Shown here piece after piece: positions 34,688-43,064 of a stretch of DNA of 64,000 nt (the first letter of the stretch is position 1; each line of letters starts with the position of its first letter). Location: the NCBI RefSeq assembly GCF_030499515.1, contig NZ_JASTWJ010000001.1, forward strand, positions 8,164,001 to 8,228,000. Reading direction: 5' to 3'. A program made the position numbers and the translations under genes. Source of the stretch: Streptomyces sp. DT2A-34. Lineage in GTDB: Bacteria; Actinomycetota; Actinomycetes; Streptomycetales; Streptomycetaceae. Under the pieces are notes generated by a model. The model saw nothing but the letters and a program-made list of their open reading frames with translations. It made no database searches and was not told where the DNA came from.

Positions 34688-34920
34688 GCGAATCGGGCCG
34701 ACGGGCGGACATCGACCGCGTCATCGAGCCGCTGAACGCGAACATGCCCAAGGCGGGCGGCTTCGGCTTCGAGGCGATCCGGCGGCTGGGGAACCCGGTG
34801 CCGCTCCTGGTGCGGAACAACGGCGACGAGCAGCCGCAGTTGTGGCTGGAGCCCGCCGGGCAGGACTACTGGCTCGACCCTGGGCCGACGTCCTGGTTCG
34901 CGACGGTCACCGACCACTAG
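34684..34920 (+). CDS. Small hypothetical protein coupled to GntR gene
   Basis: The ATG at 34684 overlaps the GntR stop (ATGA), giving 78 residues (MSESGRRADIDRVIEPLNAN...). The sequence is soluble with several Trp near the end (LWLEPAGQDYWLDPGPTSWF). No family recognised. Overlap with the regulator gene suggests co-translation, but a link to gluconate metabolism is not evident. Confidence 0.65.
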   Translation: MSESGRRADIDRVIEPLNANMPKAGGFGFEAIRRLGNPVPLLVRNNGDEQPQLWLEPAGQDYWLDPGPTSWFATVTDH

Positions 34921-34981
34921 GGGAACGAGGCCGTTCCGGGTCGCAAGGACGTCACCTGGTCAGTCCAGGAACTTCCCCGTG

Positions 34982-35368
34982 TCAGTCCAGGAACTCCCCG
35001 TCCACATACACCCACGCCCCGTCGACCCGCTCGAACCGGCTCCGCTCATGCAGCGCCCCGCCCCGGAACGAGGCGCGGAAGGTCACCGTCCCCGTGGAGT
35101 GGAACGCCGAACCATCCGTCGTCTCCAGGATCTCCAGCCCGGTCCACCGCATCCCGGGGTCGAGGTCCAGCCGCGCCGGCCGCGTCCGCGGATGCCAGGT
35201 CCGCAGCAGGTACGCCACCTCGCCCTTGACGAACGCGCTGTACCGCGACCGCATGAGCGCCTCGGCGGTGGGCGCGGCAGCGGCAGCGGCAGCGGCACCG
35301 GAGTGGAACCGGCCGCAGCAGTCGTCGTACGCCTTGGGCAGCCCGCACGGGCAAAAACGCGTCGTCAT
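34982..35368 (-). CDS. YchJ-family SEC-C zinc-binding protein
   Basis: The product (128 residues from ATG 35368; 131 from ATG 35377) has the YchJ/UPF0225 layout: an N-terminal cysteine motif CPCGLPKAYDDCCGRFH, an Ala-rich spacer, the block LMRSRYSAFVKGEVAYLLRT and an NTF2-like beta domain ending GAWVYVDGEF. YchJ proteins carry one or two SEC-C zinc sites; their role is uncertain. It lies 13 bp after the M1-type peptidase stop on the same strand and is probably the last gene of the NRPS operon. Confidence 0.85.
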   Translation of the reverse strand: MTTRFCPCGLPKAYDDCCGRFHSGAAAAAAAAPTAEALMRSRYSAFVKGEVAYLLRTWHPRTRPARLDLDPGMRWTGLEILETTDGSAFHSTGTVTFRASFRGGALHERSRFERVDGAWVYVDGEFLD

Positions 35369-35381
35369 GCCCGCCATTGTC

Positions 35382-36803
35382 CTAGCCCGCCGTCCGCGTC
35401 AGGGCCCCGGGCAACGGCGGCAGCGCCGTCCCGTACACCCACGCCTCGAACAGCTCCTCCACCGGCTCGGTCGCGAAGCGGGCCACATGCGAGGCGAAGG
35501 CGGCCGTCGTCACCGTTCCGCCCCGGTGCAGCTGTCCCCAGGCGCGCAGCATGCGGAAGAAGGCGATGTCGCCCAGCGCGCAGCGCACCGCGTGCAGGAC
35601 GAGGCCTCCGCGCTCGTACAGCCGATCGTCGAACATCGACTTACGACCCGGATCCGCCAGCCGCAGATCCTGCGGCAGAGACGCCAGCAACCGGTGTGCG
35701 GCAGCGGCGAGTTGCTGCGCCGTACGCCCGCCCGACCGCTCCGACCACAGCCACTCGGCGTATTTCGCGAACCCCTCGTTCAGCCAGATGTGCCGCCAGT
35801 CCGCGATGGACACACTGTTGCCGAACCACTGGTGCGCCAGCTCGTGCGCGACCAGCCGCTCCGAACCGCGCGCCCCGTCCACGTGGTTGGCGCCGAACAG
35901 CGACAACCCCTGTGCCTCGACCGGGACATCGAGTTCCTCCTCCGTCACGACGACCGCGTACTCGTCGAAGGGGTACGGCCCGAACAGCTCCTGGAACAGC
36001 TCCATCATCTGCGGCTGGCGCGCGAAGTCCCGGGAGAACTCCGGCAGCAGCTGCGCCGGGATGTGCCCGTGCTGCGGTACCCCGCCCAGGCCCGGGTCGC
36101 CCAGCAGCACCGTCTGGTACTTGCCGATCGACAGGCCGACCAGATAACTCGACGTCGGCGCCGACTGCTCGTACACCCAGGTGGTCGTGGACGCCTTCGT
36201 CGTACGGGTCAGCAGGCGCCCGCCCGCCACCACCGCGTACGCCGACGGCGTGGTGATCGAGATCTGGTACGACGCCTTGTCGGCGGGCCGGTCGTTGCAC
36301 GGGTACCACGACGGCGCCCCGATCGGCTGGCTCGCCACCAGCGCCCCGTCCTCCAGCTCCTCCCAGCCGAGCCCGCCCCAGGGGCTGTTCACCGGCTTGG
36401 GGTTGCCCGCCCAGTGCACCTCGACCGTGAAGGCGGCCCCGGCGCGGATCGGCTTGGCGGGGCGCACGCGCAGCCGCCCGCCGCGGTGCGTGTAGTGCGG
36501 CTGCCGTCCGTCGACCCGGACCCGCCCGATCCTGAAGTCGGCCAGGTTCAGCACGAACTCGGTGAGCGGCGTCCGTCCCGCTATGGCGTTGATCCGGGCC
36601 GTCCCCGACAGCCGGTTCGGGGCCGGGCGGTAGTCCAACGCCAGCTCGTACCGGTGCACCCGGTAGCGCGAGTCGCCGTGCTCCGGGAAGTACGGGTCCA
36701 CGCCCGCCGTCTGCTGAACTGCCACTGCTGTCTGTGCTCCCTGCGCCGTACCGCTGCCACTCCGTGCCGGCCCACCGATCTCCGGCTCCGAGTGAGCCGG
36801 CAT
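35382..36803 (-). CDS. M1-family-like zinc metallopeptidase coupled to the NRPS
   Basis: I choose the ATG at 36803, which overlaps the NRPS stop as TGATG; an in-frame ATG at 36815 adds four residues. The 473-residue protein has an N-terminal saddle domain and a gluzincin site, VAHELAHQWFGNSVSIADW then LNEGFAKYAEWLW, i.e. HExxH-x18-E with zinc ligands near residues 319, 323 and 342. The exopeptidase GxMEN motif of classical M1 aminopeptidases is replaced by VEAQGLSLFG, as in the shorter actinobacterial branch. No signal peptide is evident. Its coupling to a poly(amino acid)-synthetase-like gene suggests it processes or degrades that product. Confidence 0.87.
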   Translation of the reverse strand: MPAHSEPEIGGPARSGSGTAQGAQTAVAVQQTAGVDPYFPEHGDSRYRVHRYELALDYRPAPNRLSGTARINAIAGRTPLTEFVLNLADFRIGRVRVDGRQPHYTHRGGRLRVRPAKPIRAGAAFTVEVHWAGNPKPVNSPWGGLGWEELEDGALVASQPIGAPSWYPCNDRPADKASYQISITTPSAYAVVAGGRLLTRTTKASTTTWVYEQSAPTSSYLVGLSIGKYQTVLLGDPGLGGVPQHGHIPAQLLPEFSRDFARQPQMMELFQELFGPYPFDEYAVVVTEEELDVPVEAQGLSLFGANHVDGARGSERLVAHELAHQWFGNSVSIADWRHIWLNEGFAKYAEWLWSERSGGRTAQQLAAAAHRLLASLPQDLRLADPGRKSMFDDRLYERGGLVLHAVRCALGDIAFFRMLRAWGQLHRGGTVTTAAFASHVARFATEPVEELFEAWVYGTALPPLPGALTRTAG

Positions 36804-39800
36804 CAGGGACGCCATGCCTCGATCGGATTGCCGAGCCAACGGGTGTCGTCGGGGACGGACTCCCCGGCCATGACGAGCGACGCGGGACCCAGTGTCGTAC
36901 GGGCCCCGATCGCGCTGCCGGGCAGAACGATCCCGCCAGGACCCAGCGTCGCGCCCTCTCGGAGGACCACAGTATCCGTCCGCAAGATCCGGTCGTGGAA
37001 GAGGTGCGTCTGCAGCACGCAACCCCGGTTCACGGTGGCCGCGTCCTCCAGCGTCACCAGATCGGTCTCCGGCAGCCAGTAGCTCTCCACCCAGACGCCC
37101 TTGCCGATCCGCGCGCCCAGCCCGCGCAGCCATGCCGTCATCACAGGCGTACCGGGAACCGAACCCGCCAGCCACGGCACGGCGAGCACCTCGACGAAGG
37201 TGTCGGCGAGCTCGTTGCGCCACACGAAGCCGCTCCACAGCGGATGCTCCCCGCTGCGGTGCCGCCCCACGAGCAGCCACTTCGCGACGATGGACACGAG
37301 CCCCGCCACGGCCCCCGCCCCGAGCAGCACCAACCCCGCCAGCAGCGGCGCCCACACCCCCAGCGCGCACAGCGCCGCCACCGTCAGCACCGCCAGCCAC
37401 GCCGAGCAGAACACCGGCACGATCCGGCACAGCTCCACCAGACCGCGCGCCCACAGCAGCCGGGCCGGCGGATCGTACGTCCGGCTCTGGTCGCCGCCCG
37501 CCGCGGCACGCGGCAGCTTCACCGGCGGCAGCCCCAGATACGACGTGCCCTTCTTGGCCTTCTTCGGCGTCGCCGACAGCACGCCGACCAGCCCGCCGTC
37601 CGGCACGGTCCGCCCGGGCGCCGTCATCCCCGAGTTCCCGAGGAAGGCCCGCCGCCCGATCTCCGCCCGCCCGATCCGCATCCAGCCGCCACCGAGCTCG
37701 TACGGCGCGGTCAGCGTGTCGTCGGCCAGGAACGCGCCCTCGCCGACCGTCGTCAGGCTGGGCAGCGCCAGCACGGTCGACACCTCGGCACCCCGCCCGA
37801 TCCGCATCCCGAGCAGCCGCAGCCACACCGGCGTGACCAGCCCGGCGTACAGCGGGAACAGCGTCTCCCGCGAGCGGTCCATCAGCTGCGTGACCGTCCA
37901 GGCCTGCCACCCGACCCGGCTGTGCGTCGGGTGCGTGCCCTCGCGCAGGCCGAGGCTCAGCAGCCGTACGGCGATCAGCAGCAGCACGGCGTACGCCAGC
38001 CCGAAGGCGAGCGTCGCCGGTACGAGCGCCAGCGCGGCGCCCGTCAGGGGCGCCTCCGGCGTGAAGAGCACCCGGGCCACGAGGAACGCGGCCCCGCCCG
38101 CCAGCACGGGCAGCGCGGTCAGCGCGAAGCCGGTGAGGCCGTACATCACACGCCAGTACGTCCCGCGCCGCGGCCGGTCCTTGGGCCAGTTGCGCTTGGC
38201 CTTGCCCAGCTTGACCGCCGGCGCGCCCGCCCACCGCTGACCGGTGGGAACCTGCCCGGTGACCGCAGAACCGGGCGCCACCTCGGCCCGCTTGCCCACC
38301 CGGGCACCGGGGAAGAGGATGCCGCGCGTGCCGACGACGGCGTGCGCGCCCACCTTCACCGCGCCGATCTCCAGCCGGTCCCCGTCCAGCCACCACCCGG
38401 ACAGATCCACCTCGGACTCGACGGCCGCGCCCCGCCCCAGCTTGAGCAGCCCGGTGACCGGCGGCAGCGAGTGCAGGTCCACATCGGGCCCGACCTTGGC
38501 GCCCAGCGCCCGCGCGTACCGCTCCAGCCAGGCCCCGGTCAGCGAGGTCGCCCCGCTGAACTCGGCCAGCCGCTCGGCGGCCCACAGCCGCAGATGCACA
38601 CTGCCACCGCGCGCGTACCGACCCGGCTTCACGTCCCGGAGCAGCAGCCGCGCGCCCCCGGCGGCCAGCGCGAGCCGCCCCGGCGGGCTGAACAGGACGA
38701 CGGCCCCGACCGCGACGAGCCACCAGGGCGCTGTCGGCAGCCACGCGTAGGCCGGCAGCAGATTCCCGAGCGCGGTCAGCGCGACCGTCCAGCGCAGCCC
38801 GAGCAGCGTGAACAGCGGAACCAGGAGCAGGAGTTGGATCACCTGCGCGCGCCGGGGCACCGGCGCGACGATCCGCTCCGCCCCGTCGTCCTGCGCGGAC
38901 TGCTCCAGCCGCCGGGCCAACTTCCGCAGCACCGGCTGCTGGTAGATGTCCAGGACGGCCGCGCTCGGATAGCGCGTCCGTAGCCGTGTCGTCAGCTGCG
39001 CGGCGGCCAGACTGCTGCCGCCGATCGCGAAGAAGTCGTCGCAGGCGCCGGAGACGGGGATGCCGAGCACCTCGGCCCACTGCTCGGCGAGCCACGCCTC
39101 GGTGCCGTAGAGCTGCTCCGCCGGACCACCGCTTTCGAGCCCCTCCAGCGGCCAGGGCAGCGCGTTACGGTCCACCTTGCCCGAAGTACGGGTCGGCAGC
39201 TCCTCGACCGGCGCGAGCAACGGCACGAGCGCGGCGGGCAGTTCGGCCCGCAGCTTCTCCACCGCGGCCGCGTGATCCCAGCCGTCCTGGGTGACGACGT
39301 ACCCGACGAGCAGCTGATTCCCACTGCGAGCGGTCCGCACGGCGGCAGCCGCACCGGCCACACCCGGCAGCGCCTGGAGCGCGGCATCCACCTCACCGAG
39401 CTCGATCCGCCGCCCACCGAGCTTGATCTGCTCGTCGGCCCGCCCGAGGAAGACCAGCCCCTCGGGCTCCGCCTTGACGAGGTCACCACTGCGGTACGCC
39501 CGCTCCCAGCCCAGCGACTCCAGCGGCGCGTACTTCTCCGCGTCCTTCTCGGCGTCGAGATACCGGGCCAGCCCGACCCCGCCGATCACCAGCTGCCCGC
39601 TGCCGCCCATCGGGACGGGCTCCCCGGCCCCGTCGACGACGGCCAGCTCCCAGCCGTTCAGCGGCAGCCCGATCCGGATCGGCTCCTCCCCGCTCATCAG
39701 GGAGGCACAGGCCACGACGGTCGCCTCGGTCGGCCCGTAGGTGTTCCACACCTCGCGCCCCTCGGTGACCAGCCGCTGCGCCAGCTCGGGCGGACAGGCC

Positions 39801-40657
39801 TCACCGCCGAAGATCAGCAGGCGTACGTCGTTGAGGGTCTCGGGCTCCCACAGCGCGGCCAGCGTCGGCACCGTCGACACGACGGTGATCTCCTGCTCGA
39901 CCAGCCACGGCCCGAGATCGGCACCGCTCCTGACCTGCGACCGCGGCACCGGCACCAGACAGGCCCCGTACCGCCAGGCCAGCCACATCTCCTCGCAGGA
40001 CGCGTCGAACGCGACCGACAGCCCCGCCATCACCCGGTCCCCGGGCCCGATCGGCTCCTCGGTCAGGAACAGCGCGGCTTCGGCGTCCACGAACGCGGCG
40101 GCACTGCGGTGAGAGACGGCGACGCCCTTCGGCTTGCCGGTGGAGCCGGAGGTGAAGATGATCCACGCGTCGTGCTCGACGCCGGGCCGGGCGGCGGGGA
40201 CCTCGGAGACGCCATGGACGGCGATCTCGTGCCCGGCCCCCACGACGGCCCGTACGTCCGCCTCCCCGAACACCAACTCGGCCCGCTCGTCGGGGTCCTC
40301 GGCATCGACCGGGACATAGGCGGCACCGGCCGCGAGCACGGCGAGGATCGCGACGTAGAGGTCATTGGTACCGGACGGGACACGAACCCCGACCCGGTCG
40401 CCGAGCCCGACCCCGGCGGCCGCGAGCCCGCGCCGCAGCCGCTCCACCTCGACGGCCAGCGCGCGGTAGGTGAGGCACGTCGTGCCGTCGTCCAGGGCCG
40501 GCTCGTCCGGGTACGACCGTACGGACGCCTCGAAGACGTCGACGAGGGTGCGCGCGGAGGCCGCCGGGCCCCCGGAGAAACGTGCCGTGTCGCCGAACTT
40601 CTCGCGGATCTCTTCTTCGAGCAGGCCGAGAGCACTGCTCTCGTGTATGGCTGCCAT
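36803..40657 (-). CDS. Pls/PosA-type single-module membrane NRPS, predicted basic amino acid
   Basis: The 1284-residue protein matches the architecture of epsilon-poly-L-lysine synthetase (Pls): an adenylation domain (residues 1-510; IIFTSGSTGKPKGVAVSH at about 167, NTYGPTEATVVA, GRADEQIKLGGRRIELGEVD), a carrier domain with the phosphopantetheine Ser near 546 (FAIGGSSLAAAQL), then three soluble left-handed-beta-helix-like domains separated by three pairs of membrane helices (about 606-665, 834-905 and 1067-1130). No standard condensation or thioesterase domain is present. My hand alignment to GrsA gives the pocket D-A-E-S-I-G-T-V-V-K, close to a lysine code as I remember it. Product and polymer length are inferred. 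Start: ATG after GAGGACCGG. Confidence 0.9.
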   Translation of the reverse strand: MAAIHESSALGLLEEEIREKFGDTARFSGGPAASARTLVDVFEASVRSYPDEPALDDGTTCLTYRALAVEVERLRRGLAAAGVGLGDRVGVRVPSGTNDLYVAILAVLAAGAAYVPVDAEDPDERAELVFGEADVRAVVGAGHEIAVHGVSEVPAARPGVEHDAWIIFTSGSTGKPKGVAVSHRSAAAFVDAEAALFLTEEPIGPGDRVMAGLSVAFDASCEEMWLAWRYGACLVPVPRSQVRSGADLGPWLVEQEITVVSTVPTLAALWEPETLNDVRLLIFGGEACPPELAQRLVTEGREVWNTYGPTEATVVACASLMSGEEPIRIGLPLNGWELAVVDGAGEPVPMGGSGQLVIGGVGLARYLDAEKDAEKYAPLESLGWERAYRSGDLVKAEPEGLVFLGRADEQIKLGGRRIELGEVDAALQALPGVAGAAAAVRTARSGNQLLVGYVVTQDGWDHAAAVEKLRAELPAALVPLLAPVEELPTRTSGKVDRNALPWPLEGLESGGPAEQLYGTEAWLAEQWAEVLGIPVSGACDDFFAIGGSSLAAAQLTTRLRTRYPSAAVLDIYQQPVLRKLARRLEQSAQDDGAERIVAPVPRRAQVIQLLLLVPLFTLLGLRWTVALTALGNLLPAYAWLPTAPWWLVAVGAVVLFSPPGRLALAAGGARLLLRDVKPGRYARGGSVHLRLWAAERLAEFSGATSLTGAWLERYARALGAKVGPDVDLHSLPPVTGLLKLGRGAAVESEVDLSGWWLDGDRLEIGAVKVGAHAVVGTRGILFPGARVGKRAEVAPGSAVTGQVPTGQRWAGAPAVKLGKAKRNWPKDRPRRGTYWRVMYGLTGFALTALPVLAGGAAFLVARVLFTPEAPLTGAALALVPATLAFGLAYAVLLLIAVRLLSLGLREGTHPTHSRVGWQAWTVTQLMDRSRETLFPLYAGLVTPVWLRLLGMRIGRGAEVSTVLALPSLTTVGEGAFLADDTLTAPYELGGGWMRIGRAEIGRRAFLGNSGMTAPGRTVPDGGLVGVLSATPKKAKKGTSYLGLPPVKLPRAAAGGDQSRTYDPPARLLWARGLVELCRIVPVFCSAWLAVLTVAALCALGVWAPLLAGLVLLGAGAVAGLVSIVAKWLLVGRHRSGEHPLWSGFVWRNELADTFVEVLAVPWLAGSVPGTPVMTAWLRGLGARIGKGVWVESYWLPETDLVTLEDAATVNRGCVLQTHLFHDRILRTDTVVLREGATLGPGGIVLPGSAIGARTTLGPASLVMAGESVPDDTRWLGNPIEAWRP

Positions 40658-40885
40658 CCGGTCCTCGCGTCTCGATCCCGGAAGCCTCCGGGGCGCTGGC
40701 GGGCCCGCAGGTCTGCCTGGGGTTGTCCGGCTCCAGCCCGTAACAAGCCGAAAATTTTAGTACGACGCTAGGTTCGAGCCCTTCGATACGCCACTCGGAA
40801 CCGCCGTTCGGGGCGGCGGGGCGCCGACGGAACAGGCGCTGACCTGGTGATCTTCGACCGGAGGAGACTTCCCCCACACAACGGC

Positions 40886-40917
40886 CGAGGGCCGTGACCT
40901 CGTGGTCACGGCCCTCG
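40886..40917 (-). terminator. Terminator hairpin after tRNA-Leu
   Basis: CGAGGGCCGTGACC (40886-40899) pairs perfectly with 40904-40917 across a TCGT loop, 10 bp beyond the 3' end of the tRNA gene in its direction of transcription. Confidence 0.8.
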
Positions 40918-40927
40918 CCATTTCACG

Positions 40928-41012
40928 TGTCCGAGGGGGGACTTGAACCCCCACGCCCGATAAAGGGCACTAGCACCTCAAGCTAGCGCGTCTGCCATTC
41001 CGCCACCCGGAC
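40928..41012 (-). tRNA. tRNA-Leu (anticodon GAG)
   Basis: On the minus strand the sequence folds as a class II tRNA. The acceptor arm is GTCCGGG with CTCGGAC, the D-loop region is GTGGCGGAATGGCAGACGC, the anticodon stem is CTAGC/GCTAG around the loop TTGAGGT (anticodon GAG), there is a long variable arm (GTGCCCTTTATCGGGCGTG) and the T-loop is GGTTCAAGTCC. CCA is not encoded. It reads CTC and CTT leucine codons; CTC is one of the two common leucine codons in this genome. Confidence 0.95.
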
Positions 41013-41201
41013 AAGGTGTCTGTCGTGCGGGGTTTCCCCCGCGGCGACAGAGGAAACATTACCAGGCTCCGCGGGGTGCCCCGATCACCCCCTGCCCCGG
41101 CGTGAACGGCGTGTGACGGGCGGCGGCCGGTCTTGGGCGGAGCCGGAGGGAGAGGGAGGATGAGGGGGACCACCAGCAGCGACAGCGCGGGAGGAAGCAG
41201 C

Positions 41202-42527
41202 GTGAGCGAGACGGACACGGCCAGGGGCGTCACCGGCGAGGACGAGGTCGTGGACCTCTGCCGCGAGCTGATCCAGATCGACACCAGCAACTACGGCGAC
41301 CACTCGGGGCCCGGTGAGCGCAAGGCGGCCGAGTACGTGGCCGCGAAGCTCGCCGAGGTGGGCCTCGAGCCGAAGATCTTCGAGTCGCACCCGGGACGCG
41401 CCTCCACGGTGGCGCGGATCGAGGGGGAGGACCCGTCCCGGCCCGCGCTGCTCATCCACGGCCACACCGACGTCGTACCCGCCAACGCGGACGACTGGAC
41501 CCACCATCCTTTCTCCGGCGAGGTCGCGGACGGGTGCGTGTGGGGGCGCGGGGCCGTCGACATGAAGGACATGGACGCGATGACGCTGGCGGTCGTCCGT
41601 GACCGGCTGCGCAGCGGGCGCCGCCCGCCGCGGGACATCGTGCTCGCGTTCCTCGCCGACGAGGAGGCCGGCGGCAGGTTCGGCGCCAAGTTCCTCGTCG
41701 ACAAGCACCCGGACCTCTTCGAAGGCGTCACCGAGGCGATCAGTGAGGTGGGCGGGTTCTCGTTCACCGTGAGCGAGCAGCGGCGGCTCTATCTGATCCA
41801 GACGGCCGAGAAGGGCATGCACTGGATGAAGCTGACCGTGGCGGGCACGGCGGGGCACGGCTCGATGATCCACCGGGACAACGCCATCACCGAGCTGTCG
41901 GAGGCCGTCGCCCGGCTGGGCCGGCACAAGTTCCCGGTACGGGTCACCAAGACGACCCGGGCCTTCCTCGACGAACTCGGCGACGCGCTCGGCACCGAGC
42001 TCGACCCGGAGAACATGGAGGGCACCCTCGCCAGGCTCGGCGGCATCGCCAAGCTCATCGGCGCGACCCTCAGCAACACGGCCAACCCCACGCAGCTCGG
42101 CGCGGGCTACAAGGTCAACGTCATCCCGGGCGAGGCCACCGCGCACGTCGACGGCCGTTTCCTGCCCGGGTTCGAGGAGGAGTTCCTCGCCGACCTCGAC
42201 AAGATCCTCGGGCCCAAGGTCAAGCGCGAGGACGTGCACGCCGACAAGGCCGTCGAGACGAGCTTCGACGGGGCGCTCGTGGACGCCATGCAGTCCGCGC
42301 TGGTCGCCGAGGACCCGGCCGCCAAGGCCATCCCCTACATGCTCTCCGGCGGCACCGACGCCAAGTCCTTCGACGACCTGGGTATCCGGGGCTTCGGCTT
42401 CGCGCCGCTGAAGCTGCCGCCGGAGCTGGACTTCGCGGGGATGTTCCACGGTGTCGACGAGCGGGTACCGGTGGACGGGCTGAAGTTCGGGGTGCGGGTC
42501 CTCGACCGGTTCATCGATGCGTCCTGA
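41202..42527 (+). CDS. M20-family metallopeptidase
   Basis: The GTG at 41202 with GAGGAAG upstream gives 441 residues. Co-catalytic metal residues are visible: LLIHGHTDVVPAN (His and the catalytic Asp), GRGAVDMKDM (bridging Asp), FLADEEAGGRFGAK (Glu-Glu) and a C-terminal MFHGVDERVPV (His). The lid domain carries KLTVAGTAGHGSMIHRDNAI. It is a cytoplasmic di-zinc dipeptidase or N-acyl-amino-acid deacylase; the sequence does not decide which. Orthologues sit next to chaplin genes in other streptomycetes by my recollection. Confidence 0.92.
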   Translation: MSETDTARGVTGEDEVVDLCRELIQIDTSNYGDHSGPGERKAAEYVAAKLAEVGLEPKIFESHPGRASTVARIEGEDPSRPALLIHGHTDVVPANADDWTHHPFSGEVADGCVWGRGAVDMKDMDAMTLAVVRDRLRSGRRPPRDIVLAFLADEEAGGRFGAKFLVDKHPDLFEGVTEAISEVGGFSFTVSEQRRLYLIQTAEKGMHWMKLTVAGTAGHGSMIHRDNAITELSEAVARLGRHKFPVRVTKTTRAFLDELGDALGTELDPENMEGTLARLGGIAKLIGATLSNTANPTQLGAGYKVNVIPGEATAHVDGRFLPGFEEEFLADLDKILGPKVKREDVHADKAVETSFDGALVDAMQSALVAEDPAAKAIPYMLSGGTDAKSFDDLGIRGFGFAPLKLPPELDFAGMFHGVDERVPVDGLKFGVRVLDRFIDAS

Positions 42528-42621
42528 ATTGGCCCACTGAAACGACACTTCAGTATTCGGCCAGGCGTACGGGAGATGGCTGGGGGGAGTGAACACACTC
42601 ATCAGGTCGTAGCCCTATTAG

Positions 42622-42682
42622 TTCCTCCTCGTTACAGGTGATGCGATCAGCTACTTGTGATCGCATTGCCAACAAGGAGGAA
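42622..42682 (+). promoter_or_regulatory. Structured 5' leader able to mask the chpH ribosome binding site
   Basis: TTCCTCCT at 42622-42629 is exactly complementary to the Shine-Dalgarno AGGAGGAA at 42675-42682, and GTT at 42631-42633 continues the helix with AAC at 42671-42673 after one C-A mismatch. Inside this helix, ATGCGATCA (42641-42649) pairs perfectly with TGATCGCAT (42658-42666). The two stems enclose each other neatly and place the ribosome binding site of chpH in a closed helix, 2 bases before the start codon. Confidence 0.6.
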
Positions 42683-42684
42683 TA

Positions 42685-42918
42685 ATGATCAAGAAGGTCG
42701 TCGCTGCTGCGGCTGCCACTGGTGGGCTGGTTCTCGCGGGCGCGGGCCTGGCCGTTGCCGACTCGGGTGCTCAGGGTGCCGCGGTGCACTCCCCGGGCAT
42801 CCTGTCGGGCAACGTCGTTCAGGCGCCGGTTCACGTCCCCGTGAACGTCTGCGGCAACACGGTCTCCGTGGTCGGTCTGCTGAACCCCGCCTTCGGCAAC
42901 ACCTGCATCAACAAGTGA
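42685..42918 (+). CDS. chpH: Short chaplin ChpH
   Basis: The 77-residue product has a Sec signal peptide (MIKKVVAAAAATGGLVLAGA..., cleaved near residue 26) and one chaplin domain with the conserved SPGILSGNVVQAPVHVPVNV segment and two cysteines, C56 and C74, that form a disulfide in the family. Short chaplins assemble into amyloid-like fibres on aerial hyphae and make them hydrophobic. The pairing with a long chaplin gene directly downstream is that of chpH-chpC in S. coelicolor. The start follows a perfect AAGGAGG, which the leader can mask. Confidence 0.96.
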   Translation: MIKKVVAAAAATGGLVLAGAGLAVADSGAQGAAVHSPGILSGNVVQAPVHVPVNVCGNTVSVVGLLNPAFGNTCINK

Positions 42919-42952
42919 CGTTGCGCCTCGCCCCGTAAAAGGGGCTGAGCCC

Positions 42953-42991
42953 GTCGGCCCCGGAGCGCACACCATGCGCTCCGGGGCCGAC
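42953..42991 (+). terminator. Terminator hairpin between chpH and chpC
   Basis: A perfect 17-bp stem (42953-42969 with 42975-42991, GTCGGCCCCGGAGCGCA and its complement) closes a CACCA loop. It should separate chpH from chpC transcription. Confidence 0.85.
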
Positions 42992-43064
42992 CGGCCTTTC
43001 GGAACGTCGGTGGAATTTCCGACGTCGTCCTTTCGGAACAAGGTCGAAGGCAGGTAAACAGCAA

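Noticed and set aside
35382..39095. A single 1237-residue reading frame covering the peptidase and much of the NRPS on the minus strand
   Set aside because: Its upper part is an out-of-frame shadow of the NRPS gene with no protein-like composition; the peptidase starts at 36803.
36803..40657. The NRPS as a siderophore synthetase
   Set aside because: It has one A and one carrier domain, no condensation or thioesterase domain, membrane helices throughout the C-terminal half, and no siderophore transport or iron-box genes nearby.
41202..42527. M20 peptidase as succinyl-diaminopimelate desuccinylase (dapE)
   Set aside because: The sequence lies in the general dipeptidase/deacylase branch and no lysine-pathway gene is adjacent; the specific name is not justified.
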